Shown one piece after another: positions 34,546-47,490 of a stretch of DNA of 64,000 nt (its first letter is position 1; every line of letters starts with the position of its first letter). A program made the position numbers and the translations under genes. The stretch comes from Macrotis lagotis (Eukaryota; Chordata; Mammalia; Peramelemorphia; Peramelidae): the NCBI RefSeq assembly GCF_037893015.1, contig NC_133660.1, forward strand, positions 280,427,067-280,491,066, read 5' to 3'. The notes below the pieces were generated by a model. That model saw only the letters and a program-made list of their open reading frames with translations, made no database searches and had not been told where the DNA came from.

Positions 34546-37034
34546 CTCCCATTTCCCCTCTTTTTTTCCTTTATCTCCCCCTTTAAACTCCCCTCTTTCT
34601 TTACTTTTTGCTCTCCTCTCCCACTCCCTCTCTCTATTTATTTTAGTCCTTGTCTCCCCTGCTCTATCCTGTTTCCTCCCTTTCTCTTTTTCTCTCCCTT
34701 TCCTGGAAGGGGAGGAGGGGTGAAAGAGGGGGTTCCAGGAGATTATTGATAGAATCTAGTCACTAGACAGGGAGGCAGGCTGAAGATAGGAATTTCTGCC
34801 AGTTCGGAGTTCAGATTCCTGCCTTCAAGGCACAGACAGGCACCCCTTGGCCAGGGTCCCTGATCTCAGAAGGGAGCTAGGAAGGTGACTGAGGGAGGAA
34901 GCGGTATCCCAGAGGTAGGGCTGGACAGCGCAGTGAGCGACTACCTCTTCCCTCCCCATTGCTGGGCACAAAGGCAAGGATCCAGGATTTGGACAGCAGC
35001 CAGAAAGAGAGCCTCGGGTGACTCCAAGAACCCCATTGTCCTCTGCTTACTCCTCAATCTTGAATCTGTATTCAGGGGACTCCTCTGAGCCTCCCCCAAG
35101 ACAGACACTTTTTCCAGCTTTCAGAAAACTCCCAGAGTTCAAGGCTCCTGAGAACTTTGGGACCCTGGAAGTGAGACTGCCAGCTAGGTGTCCAGACTTC
35201 TGGCATCAGCTCCAGAGGGGTTAAAAACTCCTCTTGCGTCAGGATCCCCCACAATCGTCCTTCCCCAACCAGTCTTTACTTTCGCCTTTACTGCTTTCCC
35301 TCTCTTTCCTTTCCTCTGGACCCTCTCTGCTCCCACTTCCCATTCTTCCCTCTGTTCTCTCCAGTACTTTCCCCCCTTCCCTCCCCCTGTGCTCACTCTA
35401 CCAAGGCTCCCCCCGCACTGGCTCCCACATGCTCCTCATTCTGCCCCGCTTCTCCAAGCACTTGCTCCCCTCCCAGCCCCAAGTCTCCCCGGATAGCTCT
35501 GGCGGGGGAAAGGCTGATTCATCCGCTGATGAGCTCAGCATTCCCAGGCGCAGCCAACTTCATGTTTGTCCTTACATTTTCCACTGGGCCATGTGACTGT
35601 TATTAGGGCCCCAGAAGGGGGAATTCCTAGGTCTTCCCTCAGAGCCTCAGGGTTCTGGCCAACCTGGGGACAATTTCCTTCCCTGCGGGGGACTGGAGCA
35701 GGAGGGGGGAAAGGGAAAAGGGAAAAAAGAAAGAGAGGACAAAACCAACCCGGAGCCACCTGCTCTGAGGCCAGCAGGGGAAACTGTCCCCAGTTACCCG
35801 GAGAGACAGAAAAAGAGGAGAGAGACCGAGATGGGGGGACACAGAGCAAGAGGGAGGGAGAGAGAGACAGAACCTGTGTCAAGTCCCTGTGCCAATATGG
35901 ACTGCCTCCATTTCTTCCTCTGTAAGATGAGGCAATTAAATGTTCTCTAAAGTCTCTCCCAGCCCTGGAGTGTGGGTTCAACTTGATTCATTAAACATTT
36001 ATTAAGTACCTACTGTCTACAAGGCTTTGTCTGCTCTCCTTGCCTGACCTGACCTGACGTGACTTCCATCAGAAAAAATTCAGTCTTTCCACTTCCTAAC
36101 TGGACATATCCCTTCCTCTCCCTGGGTCAGAGTTTCTTCATCTGCAAAATGGACTGCTTGGCTTCTAAGTTCCCTTTCCATTCTAAATCAATGACTTTAT
36201 GATCCAGTTAATCCATGCCCATTTATGAAGCATTTATAGATAGGGCAGTGGGCTGAGGGTGGGACTTGGAATCAGGAAGACATTGGGTTAAAAGACTAGT
36301 TAGAAACCTCAGATGCTTCCTGGTGCCGGGTAGCCTTGAAAATCAACTGAACTGCTGTTGGCCTCAGTTTCTTTATCTTTAAAACTGGACTAATAATGGC
36401 ATCTACCTCCCAAGGCTGTTCACTGAGTGAGCAAACCTTCAGACATTATAACTGCGAGCTGCCCCTCCTTACTTTTATCCAGACAAAGGTGAAGCAGTGT
36501 CTAGGAGACACCTGTTTTCTGTAGCTCCAAAATTAACACAGGGTAATTACTACAAGCTACTCTGTGGGGCAGGGGATGGGGGGACAAAGCAGGAAAGGCT
36601 TCATGGAGGAAGCAGCCCTTGAGCTGGGATCCTAAGGGATGGCAGTGAAGAAGGAAAGCATTCCGGGCATCCCCGGAGCTTGCAGAACGTAAGGAACAGC
36701 ATGACGATTAGTTTGCTTGAAAGGTGGAGTGTAATGTGGTCTGGAAAGTTCACTTGGGGTTTTAAAAAAACTAACCATAGAGGTAATAGGGAGTCAATGG
36801 AGGTGCTTGAGCAAGGGAGTGACATGGTCAGAATTGTATTTTAAGAAATAGTTTCCTTGATTCTTGGTACTATGGCTGGGTCCTGGCCAACTGGCTCTCC
36901 CTTCGAAACTTGATGGGACAGCCAGTGGCCCTTCCACCCTTTAGCAGTCACTCCGACCTGCCCTTGCTTACTGTGAGTTCTGCCTTGCTGCAGGATGGGA
37001 GGAAAAGCTAGCCGCTCCTCTATGAATGCCAATG
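34542..37034. other. Relatively GC-rich non-coding region
   Basis: 34720-35600 is more complex and GC-richer than its surroundings and has no clear repeat. It could hold promoter or 5' exon sequence for MRGPRF. MIR-type pieces follow at 35875-36030, 36110-36200 and 36245-36430, and an unresolved old repeat at 36560-36870. No open frame shows family motifs. Confidence 0.4.
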
Positions 37035-37042
37035 TGACGTCA
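37035..37042. promoter_or_regulatory. Perfect CRE (TGACGTCA)
   Basis: A full palindromic cAMP-response element, the binding site of CREB/ATF factors. It lies about 100 bp upstream of a candidate splice acceptor and 7.5 kb upstream of the first coding exon of MRGPRF. An eight-base match by chance is possible in 64 kb, though CpG-containing sites are rarer. Confidence 0.4.
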
Positions 37043-37145
37043 AGAGCTGGAGGGAGAGCCCGCTCCCCTGCTTCCCTGGGGGGCTGCTGGCTCCTCCTGT
37101 GCCTGGGCATTCCTCTCCCAAGTGTCATCACTCCCTTCTTCTCAG

Positions 37146-37363
37146 GGAAGCTTGCAGCAGGTCCCCAGGCAAGGGGAAATTCAGCTCCCGGGTGACTTTG
37201 TGGGGAAGCTTCCTCCCATCCACACAGGACTCTGCTGCTTCTGGAGGGAGGAACAGAGGGGAGAGGGCCTCAGGCAGTGGAAGACACACACCCTGTGCTA
37301 ACCTCTCCAAGGAAGGCTCCTTGCCATCCCTTTCCTGAGGATCCCAAATCAACTTCCCCAACT
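37146..37363 (+). other. Candidate non-coding exon
   Basis: Bounded by a strong acceptor (tcactcccttcttctcag/G, AG at 37144-37145) and a consensus donor (GTAAGT at 37364-37369). 218 bp, GC-rich, not a recognised repeat, same strand as MRGPRF. Eutherian MRGPRF has a non-coding first exon, so an untranslated exon is plausible. Splice signals alone are weak proof. Confidence 0.25.
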
Positions 37364-37869
37364 GTAAGTAAAAAGCTTTTTTGTTTTAACTTGGGGTGGG
37401 GGAGCAGCATGTCCACTGGTGAGGTTGAGTGGCTGGGGAAGGGGAGGTAATCTGGGGGTGGGGTGGGGAGGAGAGAGGTGGGGAATAACCAGAAAAAGAG
37501 CAAAGTGAGGGAAGTAAGGGAAAGAGATGAGAGCAACCCTTCCTGGGGACACACGTCTGGAGCCGGACCCTCAGCCTTGGAACCCAGCCATTCCCTAGTC
37601 TTGGGTGCGCCCCACCCTCTCAGAGGGTCTGTGAAGGGCAGGGTCTGGGTCCTGGAGGGCACCGGCTGTTAGGCAGGATTCGGCTGGCAACATTCAGTTT
37701 TCCCCACTTTTGCTTCTGAAACTTCTATCCATTCTTTGTATCCTGCTATTCCACTATTCCACTGGCTTAACTCCCTGCTTCTCTGACCACAGCCAGCTCC
37801 AACGCTTTCTCCAGTTCTTTCCTGCCTTTCTTATCTTTTTTTTCATTCCTCCTCTCCATGTTTTTATCT

Positions 37870-37879
37870 GTCTGTGTCT

Positions 37880-37938
<59 letters not shown>

Positions 37939-38357
37939 TGCTCTCTCTCTGTATGTATGTATTGTGTATGTGTCTGTCTGTCGCTCCCTCTCCTTTCTCT
38001 CTGGCTCTGTCTCTCTCTGGCTCTCCTCTTTCTCTATTTCTCTCTTCTAACTGTCTCCTCTGTCTCTATGTCTGCCTCTGTCTCTCTGACTCTCTATCTC
38101 TCTGTCTCTGTGTATGTAGTATGAATGTGTGTGTTTCTTCCTGTCTGTCTCTCCCTCTCTTTTCTCTCTGGCTTTGGCTCTCTTAGATTCTTCTCTTTCT
38201 CTTTCTCTCTCCTTTCTCTGTCTGTCTCTTGTCTCTGTTTCTGTGTCTGCCTCTGTCTCTTTGACTATCTCTCTGTTTCTCTGTCTCTGTGTCTGTCTCT
38301 CTGTCTCTATTTTTCTGTCTCTGTGTGTAGTGTGTGTGTGTGTGTGTGTGTCTATCA

Positions 38358-38396
<39 letters not shown>

Positions 38397-38480
38397 TCCT
38401 GTTTCTCTAGCCCTCGTTGACTCTCCTCTTTCCCTATTTCTCTGTCCTCTCTCTGTCTGCCTCCTCTGTCTCTCTCCCAC
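37870..38480. repeat. TC/TG-rich microsatellite cluster
   Basis: About 600 bp of TCTC and TCTG units with pure CT runs at about 37900-37935 and 38366-38390 and a GT run at 38331-38351. Ser/Leu-rich frames here are artefacts. Confidence 0.95.
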
Positions 38481-39458
38481 CTCCCCTCTCCAAGACCCTC
38501 CTGCCCCTCCTAGCTGTCTGGGTAGCCCCTAGAAGCTCCTTCCTTCTTGTACAGTTTCTTGGCTTTTCTTGTTCTCCCCAGCACCAAGGAAGATGCCTAC
38601 TAAGTGGTCCACCTTGAATAAACCCTAGCTCCCTTGCCTTGCTTCCATGTCTCCATGCCCTCATGGGCCCTGTGAGTCTTGGCCAGGCCCATCCCCAGGC
38701 TGACTGGATGCCAAAGAGCTCCTGTGTCTCTGAAGCCATCTGAACGCCAGCTGTAGGCCAGTCTCTGGTCTCCCTCAGCCTAGCCCTCTGCCTCAGAGCC
38801 CCTCCCCCCCAGCCAGAGAAGATGCTTTTTGGAACATCACAGACTAGTAAGAATTAGGACTGGGAGGGCCAGAAAAAGTGGGTGAGCAGTTTCCTTGCTA
38901 GCAGCTACAGATCAGGAGGGAAATGTGCACTTTCCAGGGAAGGAGAAGAAAAAGAACAACGGCCTCTTGGAAGTTTCCAGGGGAGTTTTCTCACACTAGC
39001 TCTGGAGTCTAAGTATTATTATCTTCAATGTCCAGAGGAGAAAACTGAGACTCATTCTTGTCCAAGACATGGGAGATTTTGGATTTGAATCATGGGTTCA
39101 CAGAGTAAGGAAGGATTCCTGGGCAGGGTGGGCAGGCTGAACCAAAGAGCTAGAAGCTTGTCACCATGATTGACATCTCTGATCTTTCCTGACTGTGTGA
39201 CCTTGGATAGGTCATTCCACCATTTGTGCTTCAGTTGCCTTATTAGTAAAATAAGCATATTAAGTGTTGTCCTTGCCCCATCTGGTCAGGAGCTCCAAAG
39301 ACTCCTACAATAGAGATAAATGTGCAGTACATTTCCATCTACTCATTGTCACATCTCTAGAAAAAGAAGGAGATATAACAGCCCTCCCCAGCCTTACCCT
39401 TACAGAGGAAGAAACTGAGGCTATCTGCAAATGACAGAGACTACGGTCAAATCCTGGC
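38481..39458. other. Non-genic stretch with MIR pieces
   Basis: MIR-type phrases at 39185-39260 (gtgtgaccttggataggtca) and 39395-39458. No gene recognised. Confidence 0.45.
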
Positions 39459-39475
39459 TCTGCCCCTTACTCTTT

Positions 39476-39610
39476 TTTTGGGGGGGGGAGTTGCAAGGTA
39501 ATGGAGTTGAGTGACTTGACCAAGGTAATTATTAAGTGTCTAAGGTCAAATTTGAACTCAGATCCTCCTGGCTCCAGAGCTAGTGCTCCACTGTGCCATC
39601 AGGCTGCCCT
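39476..39610 (-). mobile_element. tRNA-derived SINE inside a MIR
   Basis: Minus-strand SINE flanked by TCTGCCCCTTACTCTTT (39459-39475) and TCTGCCCCTTCCTCTTT (39611-39627). The surrounding MIR text continues on both sides (39420-39475 and 39611-39720). Confidence 0.88.
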
Positions 39611-39974
39611 TCTGCCCCTTCCTCTTTGTGTGACCCAGAGTAAATCATTTAACTTGCTCGAGTCACAGTTTCCTCATCTGCAAAGAGAAGGGGCTGGATT
39701 TGGCCTCTGAGTTCTTACTCAATTGTAGGTCTGTGACCCCAGGATTGTCAGTGGCTCATCAAACTCAAAGGACACAGGATCTGAGCTCAGGCTCCTGCTT
39801 CTGATCAGAGCAGTCAGATGCAGATCAAGCCCAATCTGGCCTTTCCTCTGTCCTCCTGCTTGCAGAGGTAGCCTTCCTTGCCCTGATAGCATCTCATGTC
39901 AGTATTTGACTCCACCTACCTCAGGATTGGCATACATGTATGCACAGTTGAGGCCTGGAGGGCTCTGACAAAGT

Positions 39975-40800
39975 GTTTTTTCAAAAAGAATTCCCAATTA
40001 CATACAAACAGAAACTTTTTTAATATACTTTAAAAAATACAAATTTTGAGTTCCTCCCTCTTACTTCTCCCCTTCCTTGAAAAGGCAAGCAATTTGATAT
40101 AAATTCTTTGTGAGCAGCCATAGAAAACATTTCCACATTAACCATCTTGCAAAAGAAAACAAAGACCAAAACAAGAATAATAAAATTTTAAAAGCATGCT
40201 TTCACATACCTTTCATTACTTTATTTTTCTTGAGGTTTCTTTTTGGGGGGATCTATGTTCTCTTTTACAACATGACTATTATGGAAATGCTTTGCATGCC
40301 TACACATTTATAACCTATATCAAATTGCTCGCCTTTGCAGTGAAGGGAGGTGGAGAGGGAGGAAGGGAGAGAATTTGGAGTACAAAGTTTTAAAGACAAA
40401 CATTAAAAATTATTTCTACATGTAAGTGGAGGAAAATACCATACTAAATAAACAAGAAATGTCAACCCCCCAAAAGTGAGTTTTGATCTGCATTCTTTCT
40501 CCATCAGTTCTTTCTCTGGAGATGGCTAGCATTTTTCATCACAAGTCCTTTGGAATTGTCTTGGATCATTGTATTGTTGAGAATAGTTAAGTCATTCTGA
40601 GTTGAACATTGAACAATATTGTTACTATACAGTGTTATCCTGGATCTGCTCACTTCACTTTGCATCAGTTCATGTAAGTTTTCTCTGTTTTTTTTCTGCT
40701 CACTATTTCTTAGTATTCCATCACAAAAACATATATATCACAATTTGTTCAGCCATTCTCCAGCTGATGGCATCCCATCACAATCATATTGCTTCAGGGA
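39975..40800 (-). mobile_element. L1 3' end, interrupted
   Basis: Two minus-strand blocks, 39975-40199 (3' UTR) and 40470-40800 (3' UTR into ORF2 end: 'tgcattctttctccatcag', 'tcacttcactttgcatcagttca', 'ttcagccattctccagctgatgg'). Compare the similar minus copy at 51485. Confidence 0.78.
40200..40465 (+). mobile_element. L1 3' UTR fragment nested in opposite L1
   Basis: Plus-strand L1 3' UTR ('actattatggaaatgctttgcatgcc', 'ggaagggagagaatttgga') ending near 40460 and lying between the two blocks of the minus L1. Confidence 0.75.
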
Positions 40801-41304
40801 CTGGCCCTTGACTCCAACCTTCATATTCTCCTCTTCTCACTCAGGTACCACTGATAATTAGGTCCCTGGGGGAAGGGAATGAAGACATACACCCAAAGAG
40901 ACATACTCAACAGTCTAGCAATGTTTAATGAACTCCTAGCTGCTAGGCACTGTAGGGAATAGGGAGAAGATTAACATAGGCCTTGCCTTCCCAGAGTTAA
41001 GTCTAATGGGAAAAATAACATTAGCCTACACAAAGGGACAAGGGACAACTGAGGGCAGCCTATGACAAAGTACAATGGAACAAACACAGCAAGAGTTGAC
41101 CAGAAGAAGATCCCAGTCAAGGAAGGCTTCTGGAGGAAGCCATGACACAAGAATAAGCAGGATTTGGGGGAGATAGAGGAGGAAAGGCAGTTCCCATGAT
41201 GGAAACAATATGAGCAAAGAGAGATGAACACGGTTAGGACTATGCCTTGCTTGTGGGACTGCTAATGAGGAAGGTGTCTTGATAAAAGTAGATAGTGTGT
41301 TGAG

Positions 41305-41615
41305 GAGCAGTTGGGTAGTACAGTGGATAGAGCACTGGTCTTTGAGTCAGGAGGATGGGAGTTGGAATCCAGCCTCGGACATTTGATACTTACTGTGTGA
41401 CCTTAGGCAAGTCACTTCACCCCGATTGCCTCATATCCAGGGCCATCCTTGTCATCCTGATCCATATCTAGTCACTGGACCCATATGGCTCTGGAGGAGA
41501 AAGTGAAGCTGATGACTTAGCACCCCACCCCCTCACTCACATCCAATTCACATGTTTGCCTTACCACCACTGCCCTGATGCCATAGTTTTACTGGAAAAT
41601 GAAGGACAAACAAAA
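41305..41615 (+). mobile_element. tRNA-derived SINE with RTE tail, complete
   Basis: Plus-strand copy showing the whole layout: head 'gcagttgggtagtacagtgg', tRNA-like middle, body 'ggacccatatggctctggagg', end 'ttttactggaaaatgaaggac'. Confidence 0.88.
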
Positions 41616-41651
41616 TCATCAGAGGGCATGTGAGCAGTGAGAAATAAGTTT

Positions 41652-41815
41652 GGAGGGCAGCTAGGTGGCACAGTGGATAGAGCACTGGCCTTGGAGTCAG
41701 GAGTACCTGAGTTCAAATCCAGCCTCAGACACTTAATAATTACCTAGCCACGTGGCCTTGGGCAAGACACTTAACCCCATTGCCTTGAAAAATCTAAAAA
41801 AAAGAAAAGAAAAAG
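41652..41815 (+). mobile_element. tRNA-derived SINE
   Basis: Full-length head (gcagctaggtggcacagtgg) and A-rich tail. Confidence 0.9.
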
Positions 41816-43224
41816 AAAAGAAAGAGCAGTAGGTAACTCAGACATGTGCTCCTAACACACAGATACAAAATACATAACTGTCAGTATTCTCTCCCTGCTC
41901 ACACATCACTTTGACTGAATATTTGCCCACCATCACTGCCTATGTTGTACCGTATTTTTCTGGGTAGATCTACTCCATAGGAGACTCAGTTTCTTGAGGC
42001 TGAGTGTTGGATTTTTTCTTTGCATCCTAACTCAGAACACACACAGGACCTGGTACTTAGCAGGAGCTAAGAAGGCTTAGCTTTTTTTTGGTGCACATCT
42101 CCACAACGTCCACTCACGATCACACCTCACCAGTTCTCTCTGCTCCTCTGATTGTAGAGCAGAGGCATGAGTTCCCAAACCTTCATTCTCCCTTCACAGA
42201 AGGGGACCCAGACTAGCCATCTCTTGATTTCCCTCTTTTGCTTCATTCTTTTGGATATCATTGGACATCTCTATCAACCTCTCCCCACTTCTCCACTCCT
42301 GCTTTCCAACTTTCTTTTCTGCATTGTCTTCTCCCTTAGATTGTAAGCTCCTTGAGGGCAGGGCTATCTTTTTATTTATATCTTCTCTATAAATTATAGT
42401 AATTGACACATAGTAGGTGCTTTATAGATGTTTCTTGTATGACTGATTGACATACCTAAGCACACTTGCCTATGTACATGCAAATGTTCACCCACCCTTT
42501 GGCATGTTCATGTGGGCCTGGAGATTCAGGAGAGGCATTCTAATACATTCTCTTCACTTGTACTCACATTCATACACATAGAGATGATATCATCTTGGCA
42601 GGACATTCTAGGGTTTTAGATGGAAAAGAATAGAATTAGGTAAGGAAGGAGATAAACCTCCACAATGAAGTGGGGGAGTAGAAAACTATAGGTACAGGAG
42701 CAGATCTTAGCTCTGAAAGGGGTGAGAAGGGCCAATCAGCTGACATCAGATAGCCAGTGAGCTGGGACATAAATTCTGATCTCCTGACCCCAAATTCTTA
42801 ACTCTCTCTTGAGCAGTAGAAGGTAAAGAAAATGAGAGAACAGGGGAGGGAAGAAAAGGAGGAAGCAAAAGCAGAGAGGGCAATGGGAAGAGGAACAGAG
42901 AGCAGGGTGCCTTTCCTGCCTGCCCAGTCCCTCTCCACCCTCCACCATGACTCTGAGATCTGGGAGGCAATGAGGATGAGCAGAGAGAGGAGCCAAGAGG
43001 AAGAGGAAATGGGAGAAAGCTGGAGAGAAGGCTCCAGAAGGGAGTGTGGGGGGCTGAGGTCATGGAAGATGTGATGTGGCATCTCTCATGGAAACAGAAT
43101 GAGCTGGAGACAGGAGGAGACTTCTGGAGAGGAGAAACTTGTAGCCAGGGTGGGCCCAGCTGCTGCTGTCTCAGCAGGAGCTGAGTGTGGATGGATGGAT
43201 GAGGGCAAAGAATCCTGAACTCAG
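41816..43224. other. Non-genic stretch with an L2 3' end
   Basis: 42090-42450 is a plus-strand L2 3' part ('attgtaagctccttgaggg', 'acatagtaggtgctttat'). 42830-43080 is purine-rich, which explains its long minus-strand Ser/Leu/Pro frames. No gene recognised. Confidence 0.5.
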
Positions 43225-43345
43225 TGACTGATTCTGACTCAAAACTGTGTGACCTTGGGCAAGTCTCTTTCCTTCTCTGGGATTCAGCTACTTGATCTGA
43301 CAAATGAGAGGTTGAACTTGCTGTTTTCCAGCTCTAATGCGCTAT
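43225..43345 (+). mobile_element. MIR-type SINE
   Basis: 'ctgtgtgaccttgggcaagtc' and 'gagaggttgaacttgctgtt'. 43350-44060 continues with an L2-like piece (tgctaagcactaagaataca) and the unresolved old repeat. Confidence 0.78.
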
Positions 43346-44464
43346 AGTTCCATTGAGCACAATGAATTAGGCAGGCAACAAACATTGACCAGGTGCCTCT
43401 TATTCACTGTGCTAAGCACTAAGAATACAAAGGAAGGACACAGACAGTCACTGCCCTCAAGGAATTCCGAGTCCAGCTAGGAGACAAGATGACAACAACT
43501 TATACAAAAGCTCCAGAAAAGGTCAAGCGGAAGGTAACCCCAGGAAGGAATCAATAAACAATGTCCAGAAACTCCAAAAGTCTCTTGAAAAGGGTGGGAT
43601 TTGAGATGAGTTTTCAATGAAACCAGGAAGGAGAAGAAGGAGAGAGGACATTCCTGGTATAAAGAATGGCCAGGGCAAAGACATGGAGTGAAGAGATGGA
43701 ATATTTCAATTGTGAAAGATCAAATAGGCCAATGTCATTGGATTGGAATATATGGAAAGGAGATTGGAAAGATAGGAAGGAGCAGATTATAAGGGGCTAG
43801 AAATACCCAATGTGGCTTACATTTGATCCTGGAAGGACAAGGAACCATGAAGAGATGACATATTCATATCTGGACTTTAGGAAAGTCAGTTTGATAGCTG
43901 AATGGAGGGAAGAGACCTGTGACCAAGAGATGACCCAGCAGGCTACCAGAAGTCAGGAAGGAGAAGACAAATCAAGAGAGAATTTGTATGAGGAGAAAAG
44001 TGCATAGGAGAGATGTTAGGAAGTTTATATGACAAGATTTGGCCATGGCTCAGATGGTGAGGGCAAGGCAGCCAAACCCAGAGATGGCTGTCAATAGCTG
44101 AGCACTTGAAATCTAGGGAAGAGTGTATTTGCTCTTTCTAGTTTCACCCAAAGGCCATGTGCCCTCTTCTCCAGGAAGTCTTTCTTGATTCCCCTGGCTG
44201 TTGGTGTTCTCTGTTCCCCCTAAATAATCTGCCTTTACCTATATTCATATGTTATAACCCTATCCCAAGACTATGAAAATCCCTTTGTGACTGGAGGTGG
44301 TCATTTTTTTTTCTTTTCCACTCTAGTGTCTTGCTGAAGTTGATTTAATAACATTATTGGATGGGTTGTGTTGTTTTGGACTGATGGCAGTGGTTGGAGG
44401 ACACTCCAGTTGCTTCAAATTCTAACTCCAATTGAGATAAGGCTGTTTCTTCCTGTGATTACAG

Positions 44465-44570
44465 GTTGCCAGAGGTCAGCTGTGAAGAGTCTTCCCACAA
44501 CCAGCCAACCCACTCCCCAGAGATGGCCTGGAATTGCTCGTGGGAGATCCATGCCCAGAACAGAAATAAG
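44465..44570 (+). other. MRGPRF: MRGPRF exon carrying the start codon
   Basis: A pyrimidine-rich acceptor ends in AG at 44463-44464, then 58 bp of 5' UTR, then ATG at 44523 and 16 codons reading MAWNCSWEIHAQNRNK. Human MRGPRF begins MAGNCSWEAHPGNRNK, so 12 of 16 residues agree, including the N-glycosylation site NCS. The exon ends at 44570 in phase 0. Confidence 0.88.
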
Positions 44571-46372
44571 GCAAGTGCTGGGAAGGTAGTATGGGCCAGG
44601 AAGGGCACCTGCCCTGAACAGTCCCAGGTTGGCAGGTAGGGCTAGAAATTCTCCTTGTCTCCATGCTCAGCTTGACTGTCATGGATGACATGATCTGCCA
44701 GTTTTCAGGCCCTTGGATGCTTTAACCCTGGTATTGTCATGGACTTACCAGGAAGGAGGCAATATGGTACAATGGAAAAACTCTCCCAGTCCTGAAGTGA
44801 GGGGACATGGGTTCAGATCCAAATGGTTCTAACACCTACTACCTGGGTGATGTAGGTCAAGTCATTCCACTTCCATGGACCTCACTTCCTCCACTGTAAA
44901 ATGATAATCCAAGAATCTGAGTTGACAGCTCATCTCCAATGCTTACTATATCTGAGTCCTTGGCCAAGTCATTAGACCCTAGGTCTCAGTTTCCTCTCCT
45001 ACAAAATGAAGGGCTTGAATAGATCCCCTCTGAAGCCCCTTCCACTCTAACTCAAGCTCGGATCCACTGACAGCTCCTCTCTCAGAACCATATTCCTAGT
45101 CTCTAAGGTAGATCCCTTAGAGCCCCAACAGTCAATGAAGGTGTATGGGGGGGGGCTATCATTTTAGCCCCATCACTTAAGGCGCTCACAGATGCCACAT
45201 GTCCAACTCAATTGGCAGTCACTAGGAATAAGACTTCTACTTCTCTGCTAAGCAGGACCTCATATCCTACCTAGAATTACTTCCCCATGCCACATTCTCC
45301 ATTCCAGCTATTTCAAACCTTACATCAATGCATTAACAAATCCAAACCCCAACTATTTCAGCACCTGGGATACTGTGAGTCTGTCATAGTCTTATCAAAC
45401 TCAGTTGACAGCCTGGAACTTTCATTTGGGCCATGACAGCTCACAAAGACCCTTAATAGCATATTCATTTAGATACCAATATTTTGAACTGCAAACAAAC
45501 CAATTATTCCAATCCCCTTATTTTCAGATGAGCAAACAGAACTCCAAAGGCAGGAAGTCACTTAGGATCGTACAATTAGGGTTAGAACCAGGATAAGTAG
45601 CAGAATCAGTGACCCAAGTGACCACAACTGAAAATAATGCAACAACAGTAGAGTAAACTGGGAAGTCACCACCTCTCTGCCCAAAGGAAACAGGCAGGAG
45701 GAAGGCATCTCCTTATCAATTCATTAGGATTCCAAAATTAGACTGCCTTTAGCATGGTTCCCATTTCCATGATTGGGGAAATCACTATGGAAGTCATTCT
45801 TTCTTCACTTTATGATTCAGGTCTTCCCATATTTCTTTGAATTTCTCATATTTGTGGTACATAGACATACACATATGTGTCCAATATATAAAAATACATA
45901 CATACAAATGTGCATTGTGTATGTATGCAGATTGCTGTTGTTCCTGAGATAGACCTTAATTTAGAAAGGCCAAGGCTATCCACTGTATCCTTGGTCATCT
46001 CCAGTTGGCCCATCAATTCACATGTAAATCAAGACATTAGCCATGGTGTCATTGATTCTCTTCCAGAAGGATGAATAAGCACAACAATGTATTTAGACAT
46101 GTGTGTGTGAGTATGGACGTGCTTTGTTCAATCATTTCAGTCATGTCTGACTCTTCATGACCCCATTTGCAGTTTTCTTGGCAAAAATACTGAAGTGGTT
46201 TCTATTTCCTTCTCCAGCTCATTTTACAGATGAGGAAACTGTGGCAAGTAGGCTGGGTTTGGGGATACTAGGCTGACCCCATCTATCACAGACCCTCAAA
46301 AGATGATGATTTGAAAGAATTTTAAAGCCAGTATATGAATGGTCAATGTGAAAGTCCCTTCCAGGGACTCTT

Positions 46373-46413
<41 letters not shown>

Positions 46414-47144
46414 CTCTCTCACTCTGTCTGTCTCTCACACACTCACAAAGAGACAGAGAGAGAAAGACAAAGAGACAGACAGAGCAGAGAGAGAGAGAGA
46501 GAGAGTTCCTAAGGAAGGAACTCCTATAGACTCCTATAGTCCTGACTTTCACTCTTTAGGTTGTATGAGCTGGGCTAACATGTTCATCTTTAGGCTCCAG
46601 TTGCAGAAAGGGAAGATTTATAACCCTAGAGGGAGGTCTTCCCAGGACATGCCCTATAAGCTTACATCAATGCATTAACAAGTCCAAATCCCAATATTTT
46701 CAAGTTCTGGGCACTGTCTCAGGTCCTGGAGATTTAAAAATTCCAAATGAAGACAGTCCCTGGCCTCCAGTAACTTACTGTGGGGAGAGGGGAAGAGCTA
46801 CAACATATAGATTGATGGGTAAATACAGTTAAATCTGAGGAAGGGAGTAGGGGATGGGGGTTGAGTTCTGCCAACTGGAAGGAAAGGGATGGAAGGAAGG
46901 CCTCCAGAGAAGTCAGATCCTGAGAGGCAGAGATGAGAAGGAAGGGCTTTCCAGGCATGGTGTGAGATGGGATGTTAAGTATGGAGAACAGGCAGTGTTC
47001 GCTTTGGTTATAATATTTAAGGGTGTAGTGCAGAGTAGTAGGAAATGATGGGAAGCCAGTTCAAATTCAACCTCAGACACTTAATAATTGCCTAGCTGTG
47101 TGACCTTGGGCAAGCCACTTAACCCCATTTCCTTAAATAAATAA

Positions 47145-47178
<34 letters not shown>

Positions 47179-47434
47179 TTTAAAAGGAAACAATGGCAGA
47201 CACCTCAAAAATTTCTTTAGAAAAAAAAAGAAACTACTATTTTACATGCCCAAGATTAAATGAAGCTGGATTCTCAGGGGAACAAACTTCAATCCTTCAA
47301 ATCAGGAAGGATAAGCACAAGGTGCTTTACACGCCAGGAGCTATCCCTCTGAAACCATCAGTGTCCAGCTCTTTGGATCAGCAGATTTCTTCTCCCTCTC
47401 CTGCCTCTGAACAGAGGAGCCACATCTATGCATC

Positions 47435-47490
<56 letters not shown>

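Noticed and set aside
42746-43303. 185-codon minus-strand frame rich in Ser, Leu and Pro
   Set aside because: Lies over a purine-rich stretch and a MIR; no recognisable domain.
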